15,917 bases of DNA. Origin: CAYIFA01 sp964362625 (lineage in GTDB: Bacteria > Patescibacteriota > Minisyncoccia > 1-14-0-10-42-19). Below the pieces are notes generated by a model, which saw nothing but the letters and a program-made list of their open reading frames with translations, made no database searches and had not been told where the DNA came from. How positions within the stretch are numbered: the first letter of the stretch is position 1; each line of letters starts with the position of its first letter. The stretch covers positions 1 to 15,917 of the forward strand of contig CAYIFA010000020.1 of assembly GCA_964362625.1 (NCBI GenBank), in the 5' to 3' direction. Positions 1 through 6,379 of this stretch are shown one piece after another. The position numbers were made by a program, and so were the translations under genes.

Positions 1-426
1 GTAACCGCCGCGCTTTTCTACGATGAAGAAAAAGTAGACATAAAAGGAGTAGCAACTCTTGAATTTCCGAATAAAACGGCGGCCCATTTATCTTTCAGCT
101 TTGATGCGGTATACCAAAACAATTATTCGGTTTGGGGCAGCAAGGGATTGATCAATGTCGGAAGGGCCTACTCGATACCGCCCGACATGAAACCGGTTAT
201 AAAATTAATCACCAACCAAAACTTATCGGAAACCATAACCGAAATTGACGCGCCCGCCGCGAATCACTTTGAGCTGATTTTTAAAGACTTTTGCGATACA
301 ATTCTGAACAAAAAAGCCGGCAAAATAAATAAAATTTATTCAAATATCATGAACCAGTCCAAGGCTATGGAAGCTATCCGGATCTCCGCCAAAGAAGGTA
401 GGAAAGTAAAAATTGCCGGCATATAA
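1..426 (+). CDS. Gfo/Idh/MocA-family oxidoreductase, C-terminal part (5' truncated)
   Basis: The frame is open from the first base and ends at TAA 424-426, so about 141 residues of a longer protein are present and the N-terminal NAD(P)-binding Rossmann domain lies outside the window. The visible part is the alpha/beta C-terminal domain of the family: a strand series ending in SFDAVYQNNYSVWGSKGLI, then RAYSIPPDMKP, then a helix NHFELIFKDFCDTI and a final helix NQSKAMEAIRISAKEGRKVKI, all typical of sugar oxidoreductases of this family. Some members are NDP-hexose 3-ketoreductases that act directly after an NDP-hexose 2,3-dehydratase. Such a dehydratase is encoded at 4675-5436, so that role is a reasonable inference, but substrate cannot be read from this half. 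The epimerase gene starts 13 nt downstream, so the two are probably cotranscribed. Confidence 0.85.
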   Translation, partial: VTAALFYDEEKVDIKGVATLEFPNKTAAHLSFSFDAVYQNNYSVWGSKGLINVGRAYSIPPDMKPVIKLITNQNLSETITEIDAPAANHFELIFKDFCDTILNKKAGKINKIYSNIMNQSKAMEAIRISAKEGRKVKIAGI

Positions 427-439
427 TCAGAAATAAATA

Positions 440-1474
440 ATGGCCCATGAACTAAAAAACAGAATACTGATAACCGGCGGCGCTGGCTATATCGGTTCAA
501 CGCTAGCCGAGATGCTGTTGGAACAGGGATACGAGGTGATTATACTAGATCGCTTTTTTTTCGGTGACACCATCGCCGATCTCCGCTCCAATCCGCGCTT
601 ACGCGTGGTTAAAGACGATATCAGGTGGGTTGACGGACAGATAATGCAGAATGTGGACGCGATATGCGATTTGGCGTCAATAAGCAACGACCCGGCCGGA
701 GAGCTTGACCCGCAAAAGACACTCGCAATTAACCACGAAGGCCGCGCCAGAATCTGCCGCTTAGCTAAGGCGGCCGGTGTCCAACGCTATATATTAGCGT
801 CTTCGTGTAGCATCTATGGATTTCAAGACGGCGTAGTTGATGAAACGAGCGCCATAAATCCCCTCACAACATATGCTTCGGCCAATCAGCTGGCCGAAGA
901 ATCGGTTCTCGTAAACGCGTCAAATAATTTTACTGTAACCGCTCTTCGCCAGGCAACCGTATATGGCCTTAGCCGGCGGATGCGCTTTGATCTGGCCATC
1001 AACGGCATGACGCTTTCGTTATTTAAACAAGGCAGCATTAAAATTATGCGCGATGGCACCCAATGGCGCCCGATGATCCACGTGCGCGACACCTGCCGCG
1101 CATTCATAACCGTGTTAGGAACAGATGCTTCAATAGTTAACCATGAAATTTTCAATGTCGGTTCCAATGAACAAAATTTGCAAATACGCCCACTAGCCGA
1201 ACGGCTGTCGAGCGCAGTAGGCATTCCGTACGTCGAAGACTGGTACGGCGATCCGGATCATCGCTCTTATAAGGTCAGCTTTGAAAAAATAGGGAAGAAA
1301 TTAAATTTTAAAACTTTACATACCCCGGAAGAAAGCGCTAAGGAAATTTTTACTGCCTTGAAAGAAGGGAAAGTATCAGATGGACCAACTACCAAAACTG
1401 TGGAGTGGTATAAAAATCTCATCCATTGGGATAATGTTATCAAGGATATAAAAATCAGCGAGACCCTACTTTAA
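440..1474 (+). CDS. NAD-dependent epimerase/dehydratase (extended SDR, sugar nucleotide)
   Basis: A 344-residue extended short-chain dehydrogenase, the usual length for NDP-sugar epimerases and dehydratases. The dinucleotide-binding TGGAGYIGS sits at residues 12-20, a conserved DLASISNDP stretch at 77-85, the catalytic Ser region SSCSIYG at 121-127, and the sugar-binding half includes RMRFDLAINGM and QWRPMIHVRD. The active-site Tyr is in TTYASAN (Tyr145), so the canonical YxxxK lysine position is Asn149; I recall an Asn at this place in relatives with a YAKAN motif, so this may be a subgroup trait rather than damage. The start is ATG 440, 13 nt after the preceding stop, without a clear Shine-Dalgarno site, consistent with reading from the upstream oxidoreductase mRNA. 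It probably modifies an NDP-hexose for the deoxysugar pathway; the exact reaction is not assignable. Confidence 0.9.
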   Translation: MAHELKNRILITGGAGYIGSTLAEMLLEQGYEVIILDRFFFGDTIADLRSNPRLRVVKDDIRWVDGQIMQNVDAICDLASISNDPAGELDPQKTLAINHEGRARICRLAKAAGVQRYILASSCSIYGFQDGVVDETSAINPLTTYASANQLAEESVLVNASNNFTVTALRQATVYGLSRRMRFDLAINGMTLSLFKQGSIKIMRDGTQWRPMIHVRDTCRAFITVLGTDASIVNHEIFNVGSNEQNLQIRPLAERLSSAVGIPYVEDWYGDPDHRSYKVSFEKIGKKLNFKTLHTPEESAKEIFTALKEGKVSDGPTTKTVEWYKNLIHWDNVIKDIKISETLL

Positions 1475-1504
1475 AAACTAAAAGAGCCGGCCAGAACCAG
1501 CTCT
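1469..1504 (-). terminator. Intrinsic terminator of the 74-aa gene
   Basis: An 8-bp stem with one mismatch (1483-1490 with 1497-1504, loop CCAGAA) is followed on the minus strand by TTTTAGTTTTTAAAGT. It lies 22 nt beyond the stop of the 74-aa gene and just past the convergent epimerase stop. No T-tract follows on the plus strand, so it serves mainly the minus strand. Confidence 0.6.
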
Positions 1505-1526
1505 CTCTAAATTATCGAAATCTATT

Positions 1527-1751
1527 TTACGAAAGAATATATACCCCGCTTATTCGTTCTAAATTCGGGGTATGCCAAAAATCGTTTAAATAAACCAAAC
1601 CGCGCTTTTCAAGATCTTTGCCAGAAACATTGAGCGCCCCCTCTTCGGCATCATACATGGTAAAATCCTCAAGGCAATCATCGGGGATTTCGATGGCGTT
1701 TTCCTGCCCGCATGTTATACGAGGATCCGGACAACATACGCAAATTAACAT
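1527..1751 (-). CDS. Small Cys-containing protein, function unknown (74 aa)
   Basis: I do not recognise this protein. It has five cysteines, four clustered in the first 14 residues (MLICVCCPDPRITCG) and one at residue 26 (DDCLEDF), and an acidic middle (DFTMYDAEEG); no signal peptide or membrane segment is evident. The clustered Cys pattern could bind metal, but no known zinc or Fe-S motif is complete. Support for a real gene is contextual. A purine-rich GAGAGGGG lies about 5 nt upstream of ATG 1749-1751, a TTGACA box stands further upstream at 1819-1824 directly after the terminator of the vault-like gene, and a hairpin with a T-tract follows the stop. It is thus a self-contained transcription unit between two convergent or flanking genes. 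Confidence 0.5.
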   Translation of the reverse strand: MLICVCCPDPRITCGQENAIEIPDDCLEDFTMYDAEEGALNVSGKDLEKRGLVYLNDFWHTPNLERISGVYILS

Positions 1752-1795
1752 TCTGGCCCCTCTCCCGGTCTTCCAACTTCTGACTGCTGATAATA

Positions 1796-1824
1796 CAAAT
1801 AAACAATCTTTTGATCTTTGTCAA
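1796..1824 (-). promoter_or_regulatory. Putative sigma70-type promoter of the 74-aa gene
   Basis: On the minus strand a perfect TTGACA (+ coordinates 1819-1824) is followed after 17 nt by TATTTG (1796-1801), a weak -10; TATTAT at 1790-1795 is an alternative with too long a spacer. It lies between the terminator of the vault-like gene and the ATG of the 74-aa gene. Confidence 0.4.
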
Positions 1825-1841
1825 ATTTTTGGTCTGCCGCT

Positions 1842-1877
1842 AAAAATAAAAATGGCCTGTCGTAAAAACGACAGGCC
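1842..1877 (-). terminator. Intrinsic terminator of the MVP-like gene
   Basis: A perfect 10-bp stem, GGCCTGTCGT (1854-1863) with ACGACAGGCC (1868-1877) and a 4-nt loop, is followed on the minus strand by ATTTTTATTTTTA. It begins 10 nt past the TAG at 1888 or 27 nt past the alternative TAA at 1905, so it ends the MVP-like transcript. Confidence 0.85.
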
Positions 1878-1887
1878 CTCTTATTTG

Positions 1888-4476
1888 CTAAAAAATAGCT
1901 TGGCTTAACCCCGCAACGCGCCTTCCNNNNNNNNNNNNNNNNNNNNNNNNNNNNNNNNNNNNNNNNNNNNNNNNNNNNNNNNNNNNNNNNNNNNNNNNNN
2001 NNNNNNNNNNNNNNNNNNNNNNNNNNCCGAGAACATCCTTTAACGGCGTGTTCTCAAGAAGCTTGTTTAGCGCATCAACTATGCTCGTCCCGCCGATGAT
2101 CGCGAGCGGCGCCATGGCCCTGGAAGCCTTCTCAATAAGATCCTTGTCGCCAAACGCTTGCAGCGCGGCGATCAGATCGCCCGAAACCGCTCCGACACGG
2201 CGCACGTACTCATCGGTCTGGCCCTTGAGATCAAACAATTCCTGCTCGATTTTCTTGCGGGCTTCCTCGATCTGCTGGTCGCTCGCCAGCTTCTCTCTGG
2301 CCAATTCGGATTTCTTGATGTCATTCAATGCTACCTGCTGTTCCAATATCGCTTTATTCTTCTCCGCGAGTTTCTTCGCCTCCGCTTCAATCGCTGCGAG
2401 ATTCACCGTAAGAGTATTCAATACGTTATTCTTTTCCAGTTTTTTTTCTAGGGCGGAAGTAACCGCTCTTTCTTGTACAACTCCGCGCTTGGCTTCTTCG
2501 GTTCGCTTGATGTTAACAAGTTCACGCTCAGCGGCCGCAACCATTAACGTTGCCTTGAAAGTGCTATGCTGGGCATCCACCAGGAGTTTCGCGATTTCGC
2601 TATTCTCGATCTTAACATCAAGAACCTCTACATCATAAACCCGCATTCCGTTTTCGCCAAATGAACGCCCGGTACGCCGGCCATCCTGCTGAACGCCAAG
2701 GATTGCGTCACGCACAATGTTGATCGCGTCCTTGTAAAACGTTTCAACGCCGTGCTGTCTGGCGATGTTGCGGATAAGCGAGCGCAGATGCTCGGTCAAG
2801 AACTTGACATAATTCTCAACCGCGAACCAGCGTTCATGATCATCGCCTTCGAAATTGACCCGATAGGATAGCGTGAGAGACACCTGGCAGAGATCACTCG
2901 TTTCCACCGTTACCTTGTCGGAAACTCTATTGTTGAGAACCCGGAGATAAACCGTCTGCACGGTCTTGACATCAGTCTTGGGCGTTTCGGTAGAGAGTTC
3001 CATAGAGGCCAGATTCTCGTCGTATTCCAAAAGAATTGTCCTGGGACCGACTACAACCCGACGGTTGCCGGTGCTATCAGTCACGAGAACCGCGTACCCG
3101 GTCCAAACGTCAACACGAACCGCGCCATCATATTTGGTGTCAAGTGTGATAGTCCGCGGAGGCGTATAGGTGGTACCTCGCTTAAATGATTCGGAAGCAA
3201 AATCAGCGGCGGCCTTCGCTGTAGCCGAACGCATTAGAACCCGATCAGCCGCTTCTTGGGTAAAATGCGCGCCAGCCGGAAGTTCCCGACTGATCGCCTC
3301 AAGCTCGGCATTAACTTTTAACGCCTGGTCATTGAGGGGGTAAGCAAGCTTGACTGCCTTTTGGCTAAGCACTCGCCGCACAACCACCTGGTTCCTAGGG
3401 TCCGGGAGAAGCATTTTCGGACCAACAACTAAATCAATATCTCCGGTTAAACGATTAAGGACATAGCGGCCTTCGCCTTCCGGCAAGGCAATTGCATGAT
3501 GAACTTTACGGCCATCATATTCAATAATCGAGTGCTCCGGCCGAGGACAGTAAATGGCCTGCTCTTTGCCGGTGATGAAAAGTTCGTCACCAGCTTTATA
3601 CACGCGCATGCCAGTTGGATCTGCGTAATCGGCAATTACCTTAACATATATCCCTGAAATGGGATTGAGCTCGATTTGGCGGAACTTAACTTCACCGCTA
3701 ATATCCACGAATACTTCGGTCGGCTCAGGAAAAACCACAGCCGGACCCTGAACAAAGCGCTTATTGCCGTCTTCATCCAGTAGGATACAATAATCTAAAC
3801 GTTCCAAGGTAACGGCATTTCGGACAAATACACTTTCCTTATCCGGAAGAACTTCAATGCCGGTAGGAGGAATATAAAATGAAACTTCCGTGCCCTTAAC
3901 AATAAGAAGCTGCCCCATGGTCAGATTCTCGGGACGAACAATGCCGTGGCTTGCCGGCGTTTGATTGCCGGCACCTGACTGGTCGCCCGCCTGCTCGGTC
4001 TGCGTCCGGACTACCGCGGTTCCCCAGCTTTCTCTTGCCGCTTCGTCATCATAGACTCGCGCGACGAGATACTGATTTGACTTAAGCTGGTGGCCCGGGA
4101 TAACACGAGCGGTCTGACGAGGCCAGAGCGCGAAATGCGCTGGTCCGGCAACATTTACTCGCCGGCCAAACTTGAGATCCGGCGCTGACGGACTACTGGT
4201 GCCTTCTTGCGGATGAGCCTTCTGCTCGTGCTCCGCCGGCGCTTCAAGCACCACATAAGAACCTTGCGGCGCACTAACGAATGATTGCTTGGCGCGCGTA
4301 GGATCCGCGGACTGCGTAAACTGGCGCTTCTCCGAGTCCCAGGCCACCGCGTACTGGCTTCCGGTAAAAGTATAGGTGCTTGGCCCCACGACAGTGATCA
4401 CCACGCCCTTGGTAATATCCAGGACATAGGCGAACTCACCCGGAGCTAAAACTAGGTCCTTGTTTTGTTCAGCCAT
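1888..4476 (-). CDS. Bacterial major vault protein (MVP) homologue, interrupted by an assembly gap
   Basis: Eukaryotic MVP polymerises, 78 copies per particle, into the hollow vault shell. The first 816 residues here are continuous. The start LVLAPGEFAYVLD...VVGPSTY matches the animal MVP N-terminus (IPPYHYIHVLD...EVGPKTY, from memory). Residues 1-495 form serial beta-repeats punctuated by GP motifs (31, 111, 244, 352, 477). Residues 505-625 match the SPFH-like shoulder (KVTVETSDLCQVSLTLSYRV), 626-765 are a charged coiled coil (cap helix), and 766-816 match the cap ring (GDLIAALQAFG, LAIIGGTSIVDALNKLL). Residues 155-180 are a low-complexity insert. About 816 residues plus the missing tail compares with about 893 in humans. 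ATG 4476 follows AAGGAG by 7 nt. The 100-N gap makes the last residues uncertain: TAG 1888 or TAA 1905 could be the stop. No signal peptide or membrane segment is seen, so it is presumably cytoplasmic. Plain SPFH/stomatin proteins lack the N-terminal repeats. Confidence 0.87.
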   Translation of the reverse strand: MAEQNKDLVLAPGEFAYVLDITKGVVITVVGPSTYTFTGSQYAVAWDSEKRQFTQSADPTRAKQSFVSAPQGSYVVLEAPAEHEQKAHPQEGTSSPSAPDLKFGRRVNVAGPAHFALWPRQTARVIPGHQLKSNQYLVARVYDDEAARESWGTAVVRTQTEQAGDQSGAGNQTPASHGIVRPENLTMGQLLIVKGTEVSFYIPPTGIEVLPDKESVFVRNAVTLERLDYCILLDEDGNKRFVQGPAVVFPEPTEVFVDISGEVKFRQIELNPISGIYVKVIADYADPTGMRVYKAGDELFITGKEQAIYCPRPEHSIIEYDGRKVHHAIALPEGEGRYVLNRLTGDIDLVVGPKMLLPDPRNQVVVRRVLSQKAVKLAYPLNDQALKVNAELEAISRELPAGAHFTQEAADRVLMRSATAKAAADFASESFKRGTTYTPPRTITLDTKYDGAVRVDVWTGYAVLVTDSTGNRRVVVGPRTILLEYDENLASMELSTETPKTDVKTVQTVYLRVLNNRVSDKVTVETSDLCQVSLTLSYRVNFEGDDHERWFAVENYVKFLTEHLRSLIRNIARQHGVETFYKDAINIVRDAILGVQQDGRRTGRSFGENGMRVYDVEVLDVKIENSEIAKLLVDAQHSTFKATLMVAAAERELVNIKRTEEAKRGVVQERAVTSALEKKLEKNNVLNTLTVNLAAIEAEAKKLAEKNKAILEQQVALNDIKKSELAREKLASDQQIEEARKKIEQELFDLKGQTDEYVRRVGAVSGDLIAALQAFGDKDLIEKASRAMAPLAIIGGTSIVDALNKLLENTPLKDVLXXXXXXXXXXXXXXXXXXXXXXXXXXXXXXXXXXGRRVAGLSQAIF
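1927..2026. other. Assembly gap (100 N) inside the 3' end of the MVP-like gene
   Basis: Exactly 100 Ns, a conventional placeholder, so neither length nor frame is preserved. The left piece (1-1926) and the right piece (2027-7803) were joined by scaffolding. Translation across the gap carries no information. Confidence 0.95.
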
Positions 4477-4490
4477 TCCCTTTCTCCTTA
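4477..4490 (-). promoter_or_regulatory. Strong ribosome binding site of the MVP-like gene
   Basis: On the minus strand the ATG is preceded by AAGGAGAAAGGGA. The perfect AAGGAG core lies 7 nt from the start codon, which fixes the start at 4476. Genes inside the neighbouring sugar operon lack a site of this quality. Confidence 0.8.
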
Positions 4491-4580
4491 TGTGCTGATG
4501 TTAAACCAGAACGACCTCAAGAATTACAATCTCCTCCTCTCTCAGCGCTATTCGCTAACAGTTAAGATGTCAAAGTACGA

Positions 4581-4618
4581 ACATCGGCTAAGCATCTCCA
4601 TGGATGGCCCTCCGATGT
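4581..4618 (-). promoter_or_regulatory. Hairpin in the long 5' leader of the MVP-like gene
   Basis: A perfect 7-bp inverted repeat, ACATCGG (4581-4587) with CCGATGT (4612-4618), encloses a smaller CATC/GATG pairing. It lies in the roughly 140-nt leader between the putative promoter and the ribosome site and could affect RNA stability or readthrough. No known riboswitch is recognised. Confidence 0.35.
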
Positions 4619-4626
4619 CCAAACAA

Positions 4627-4655
4627 AAATTAACAAATAAGTTATTATTTGTCAA
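4627..4655 (-). promoter_or_regulatory. Putative promoter of the MVP-like gene with an inverted repeat in its spacer
   Basis: On the minus strand a perfect TTGACA (4650-4655) is followed after 17 nt by TAATTT (4627-4632), a poor -10. A perfect 8-bp inverted repeat, ACAAATAA (4633-4640) with TTATTTGT (4645-4652), fills the spacer and touches the -35 box, a position typical of a repressor operator. The alternative is that this AT-only hairpin, followed by TAATTTTTGTTT, is a weak terminator of the upstream sugar operon. A second TTGACA lies closer to the gene at 4568-4573 but has no good -10. Confidence 0.45.
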
Positions 4656-4674
4656 GCATTTGGGTGTAAGCGTG

Positions 4675-5436
4675 CTATCTGCTGCCCAATACACACCGAG
4701 CCAGAGCATTAACAACATTATCCATTTTTAGAAATTTCTTCACCTGCGGAAGCGTTAACCAAATATAATCTTCGGGTATGTTCATTTCTTCATCCTCCAA
4801 AATTTCAACAATCATACAACGATTGGTTTTGTGATAAAAGCGTCCGGGATCTTCCACTTCTACAACATTAACCAAGACTTTTCCTTTACCGCCATCCTCA
4901 AAATATTCGGCGAAAAGAGGTTTTTTGCCGCCATGCGCCCTGCTTAAATTGCTCTCGGTTGCCTGCAATGTCGGAGAAAACTGCAGACTCGCGATGGTAC
5001 CGGGTTCGTATTTTGCGTAAAACAAATAACGCATCATGCCGTCTTTCCTTTGACAGAGTATTCCTAATATCCCGCATTCGGCTTGCTTCATCATTGGCTG
5101 TGACCAAGAAGTTACCTCTCGGCCCATAGCGCCCTCAACCCTCCCTCCGATGATAGAAAAGAATTTCCCCGACTCATGAGAAATAACTCCGGTTTCGGCA
5201 TCAACGCGCCATCTCTCTACGTCACGAACCGGGATTTCTTCTACTTTAACCTTATAGCTCCTTCTTTTTTCTTCAAGCCAACGCAGAGGCTCGGTGATAT
5301 CCGACGAACCTTCCGCTTCCAGGGTTTCCAGAAGCTGACTCGCGGCGTCTTCGACTTCTTGAGTAATGCCGAGACCACGATCCTCGATAAAATCCAATAA
5401 TTCTTTTTTGGTCATAGAGCGTGAACGATTAATCAC
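4675..5436 (-). CDS. NDP-hexose 2,3-dehydratase family protein, single-module (EvaA/TylX3-like)
   Basis: The protein carries the family signature in order: FFSIIGGRV (92-100), REVTSWSQPMM (106-116), a core YEPGTIASLQFSPTLQATES (143-162) with SNLSRAHGG, then DPGRFYHKTNRCMIVE (about 186-201) and DYIWLTLPQVKKFL (213-226). Family enzymes remove the C2 hydroxyl of a dTDP-4-keto-6-deoxyhexose, giving the 3,4-diketo-2,6-dideoxy sugar, which a Gfo/Idh/MocA ketoreductase then reduces. Characterised actinobacterial members are about 450-480 residues with two similar Nudix-like modules; this one is 253 residues with one module. The GTG start 5434-5436 overlaps the preceding glycosyltransferase stop by 8 nt, suggesting translational coupling; ATG 5413-5415 is the alternative start. 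It is the last gene of the sugar operon. Family assignment is firm; activity of a single module is inferred. Confidence 0.85.
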   Translation of the reverse strand: MINRSRSMTKKELLDFIEDRGLGITQEVEDAASQLLETLEAEGSSDITEPLRWLEEKRRSYKVKVEEIPVRDVERWRVDAETGVISHESGKFFSIIGGRVEGAMGREVTSWSQPMMKQAECGILGILCQRKDGMMRYLFYAKYEPGTIASLQFSPTLQATESNLSRAHGGKKPLFAEYFEDGGKGKVLVNVVEVEDPGRFYHKTNRCMIVEILEDEEMNIPEDYIWLTLPQVKKFLKMDNVVNALARCVLGSR

Positions 5437-6379
5437 CGGTTGCTTTATAAACTTCTTTTACAAAATATTGCGGCTTTTGATTTAAATTAAAAAACATCCT
5501 GCCGACATATTCTCCGATTATCCCCAAAATAAAAAATGACGTCCCGAAAAAAAACGTGATCATAATCGCGAGAGCGGCGAATCCGCGGGCAGGAGCCCCA
5601 AAAATAAAATATTCCGCGAGAAAATAGACGCCGAGCAGAATGCTTACAATTATTGAAGCAAGCCCCAGAAGAGTAGCCAGACGGAGCGGCCAAAGAGTAT
5701 AGTTAAAAATCATGTCGAGGGCGTAAGCGAACATCTTGGCATAGGTATAGCTCGAACGGCCAATTTGCCGCGGATGATGTTCAACAAGTACGTGCCCGAT
5801 ATTCCGACGGCTGATCGCGTCTTTCAGCAAAACATCGATCACGACATTGTGATGCCGGAAGCTTATAATTTTTTCCGCTACCGGCTTTTTAATAATCCGG
5901 AAAGAAGTCGCGATGTAGCCACGCGCGGTTATCCGGGAAATCAATCTATTAAGCGCGACCGAACACAGATTCTTGAACCAGCCGTACTTCCTTGATTGAT
6001 ACTGCCCGTAAACAACCAAAAAGCCGCCGTCTTCGGCAGTCATTATAAGTTTCACAACTTCCTCAGGCGGGTGCTGCAGATCGTCATCCATGGTAATTAC
6101 TGACTCGCCCCTAGCCACAGAGAGGCCGCACATGATGGCATTGTGCTGTCCGAAATTATTAGCCAGGTTTACCGCAACAACCCTCTGATCGTTATCGGCT
6201 AATTCTTTACAAATGTCCCAGCTGCTGTCTTTACTGCAGTCATTCACCAAAACAAGTTCCCAAGAAACTCCGATTGAAGAAAATACCTTGGCGAGCCGCT
6301 CGTGCAGCAATTTCAACGACCCTTCACTGTTATAGACCGGAACCACAACCGAATATTGAACTTTATCGTGGTCGATCAT
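5429..6379 (-). CDS. GT2 glycosyltransferase, polyprenyl-phosphate (ArnC/GtrB/DPM-like) type
   Basis: A 316-residue family 2 glycosyltransferase. The N-terminal GT-A domain begins YSVVVPVYNSEGSL (9-22) and has VNDCSKDSS (45-53), NFGQHNAIMCGL (75-86) and the metal/nucleotide motif TMDDDLQHPPEE (96-107). HPRQIGRSSYTYAKM (212-226) is the conserved loop near the membrane. Two hydrophobic segments, about 236-262 and 267-292, anchor the C-terminus, followed by GEYVGRMFFNLNQKPQYFV, typical of the bactoprenol glucosyltransferase/ArnC group. Such enzymes transfer a sugar from a nucleotide carrier to undecaprenyl phosphate at the inner membrane face. It overlaps the upstream nucleotidyltransferase by 17 nt and the downstream dehydratase by 8 nt, so the three are tightly coupled. 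The donor sugar is unknown; an NDP-deoxysugar from this locus is a reasonable guess. Confidence 0.92.
   Translation of the reverse strand: MIDHDKVQYSVVVPVYNSEGSLKLLHERLAKVFSSIGVSWELVLVNDCSKDSSWDICKELADNDQRVVAVNLANNFGQHNAIMCGLSVARGESVITMDDDLQHPPEEVVKLIMTAEDGGFLVVYGQYQSRKYGWFKNLCSVALNRLISRITARGYIATSFRIIKKPVAEKIISFRHHNVVIDVLLKDAISRRNIGHVLVEHHPRQIGRSSYTYAKMFAYALDMIFNYTLWPLRLATLLGLASIIVSILLGVYFLAEYFIFGAPARGFAALAIMITFFFGTSFFILGIIGEYVGRMFFNLNQKPQYFVKEVYKATGD

Noticed and set aside
1888..1926. The tail GRRVA resembles a GRRVA stretch near the human MVP C-terminus
   Set aside because: It lies beyond a gap of unknown length in an arbitrary frame, and five residues can match by chance.
2048..2638. Long open frame on the plus strand, antisense to the MVP-like gene
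   Set aside because: Ser/Arg-rich composition mirrors the coding strand, there is no ribosome site, and the opposite strand is clearly coding.
1888..4476. Annotation of the vault-like gene as a flotillin/stomatin SPFH protein
   Set aside because: The SPFH-like part is only the shoulder; there is no N-terminal membrane segment, and the 495 preceding residues are serial beta repeats that plain SPFH proteins lack.
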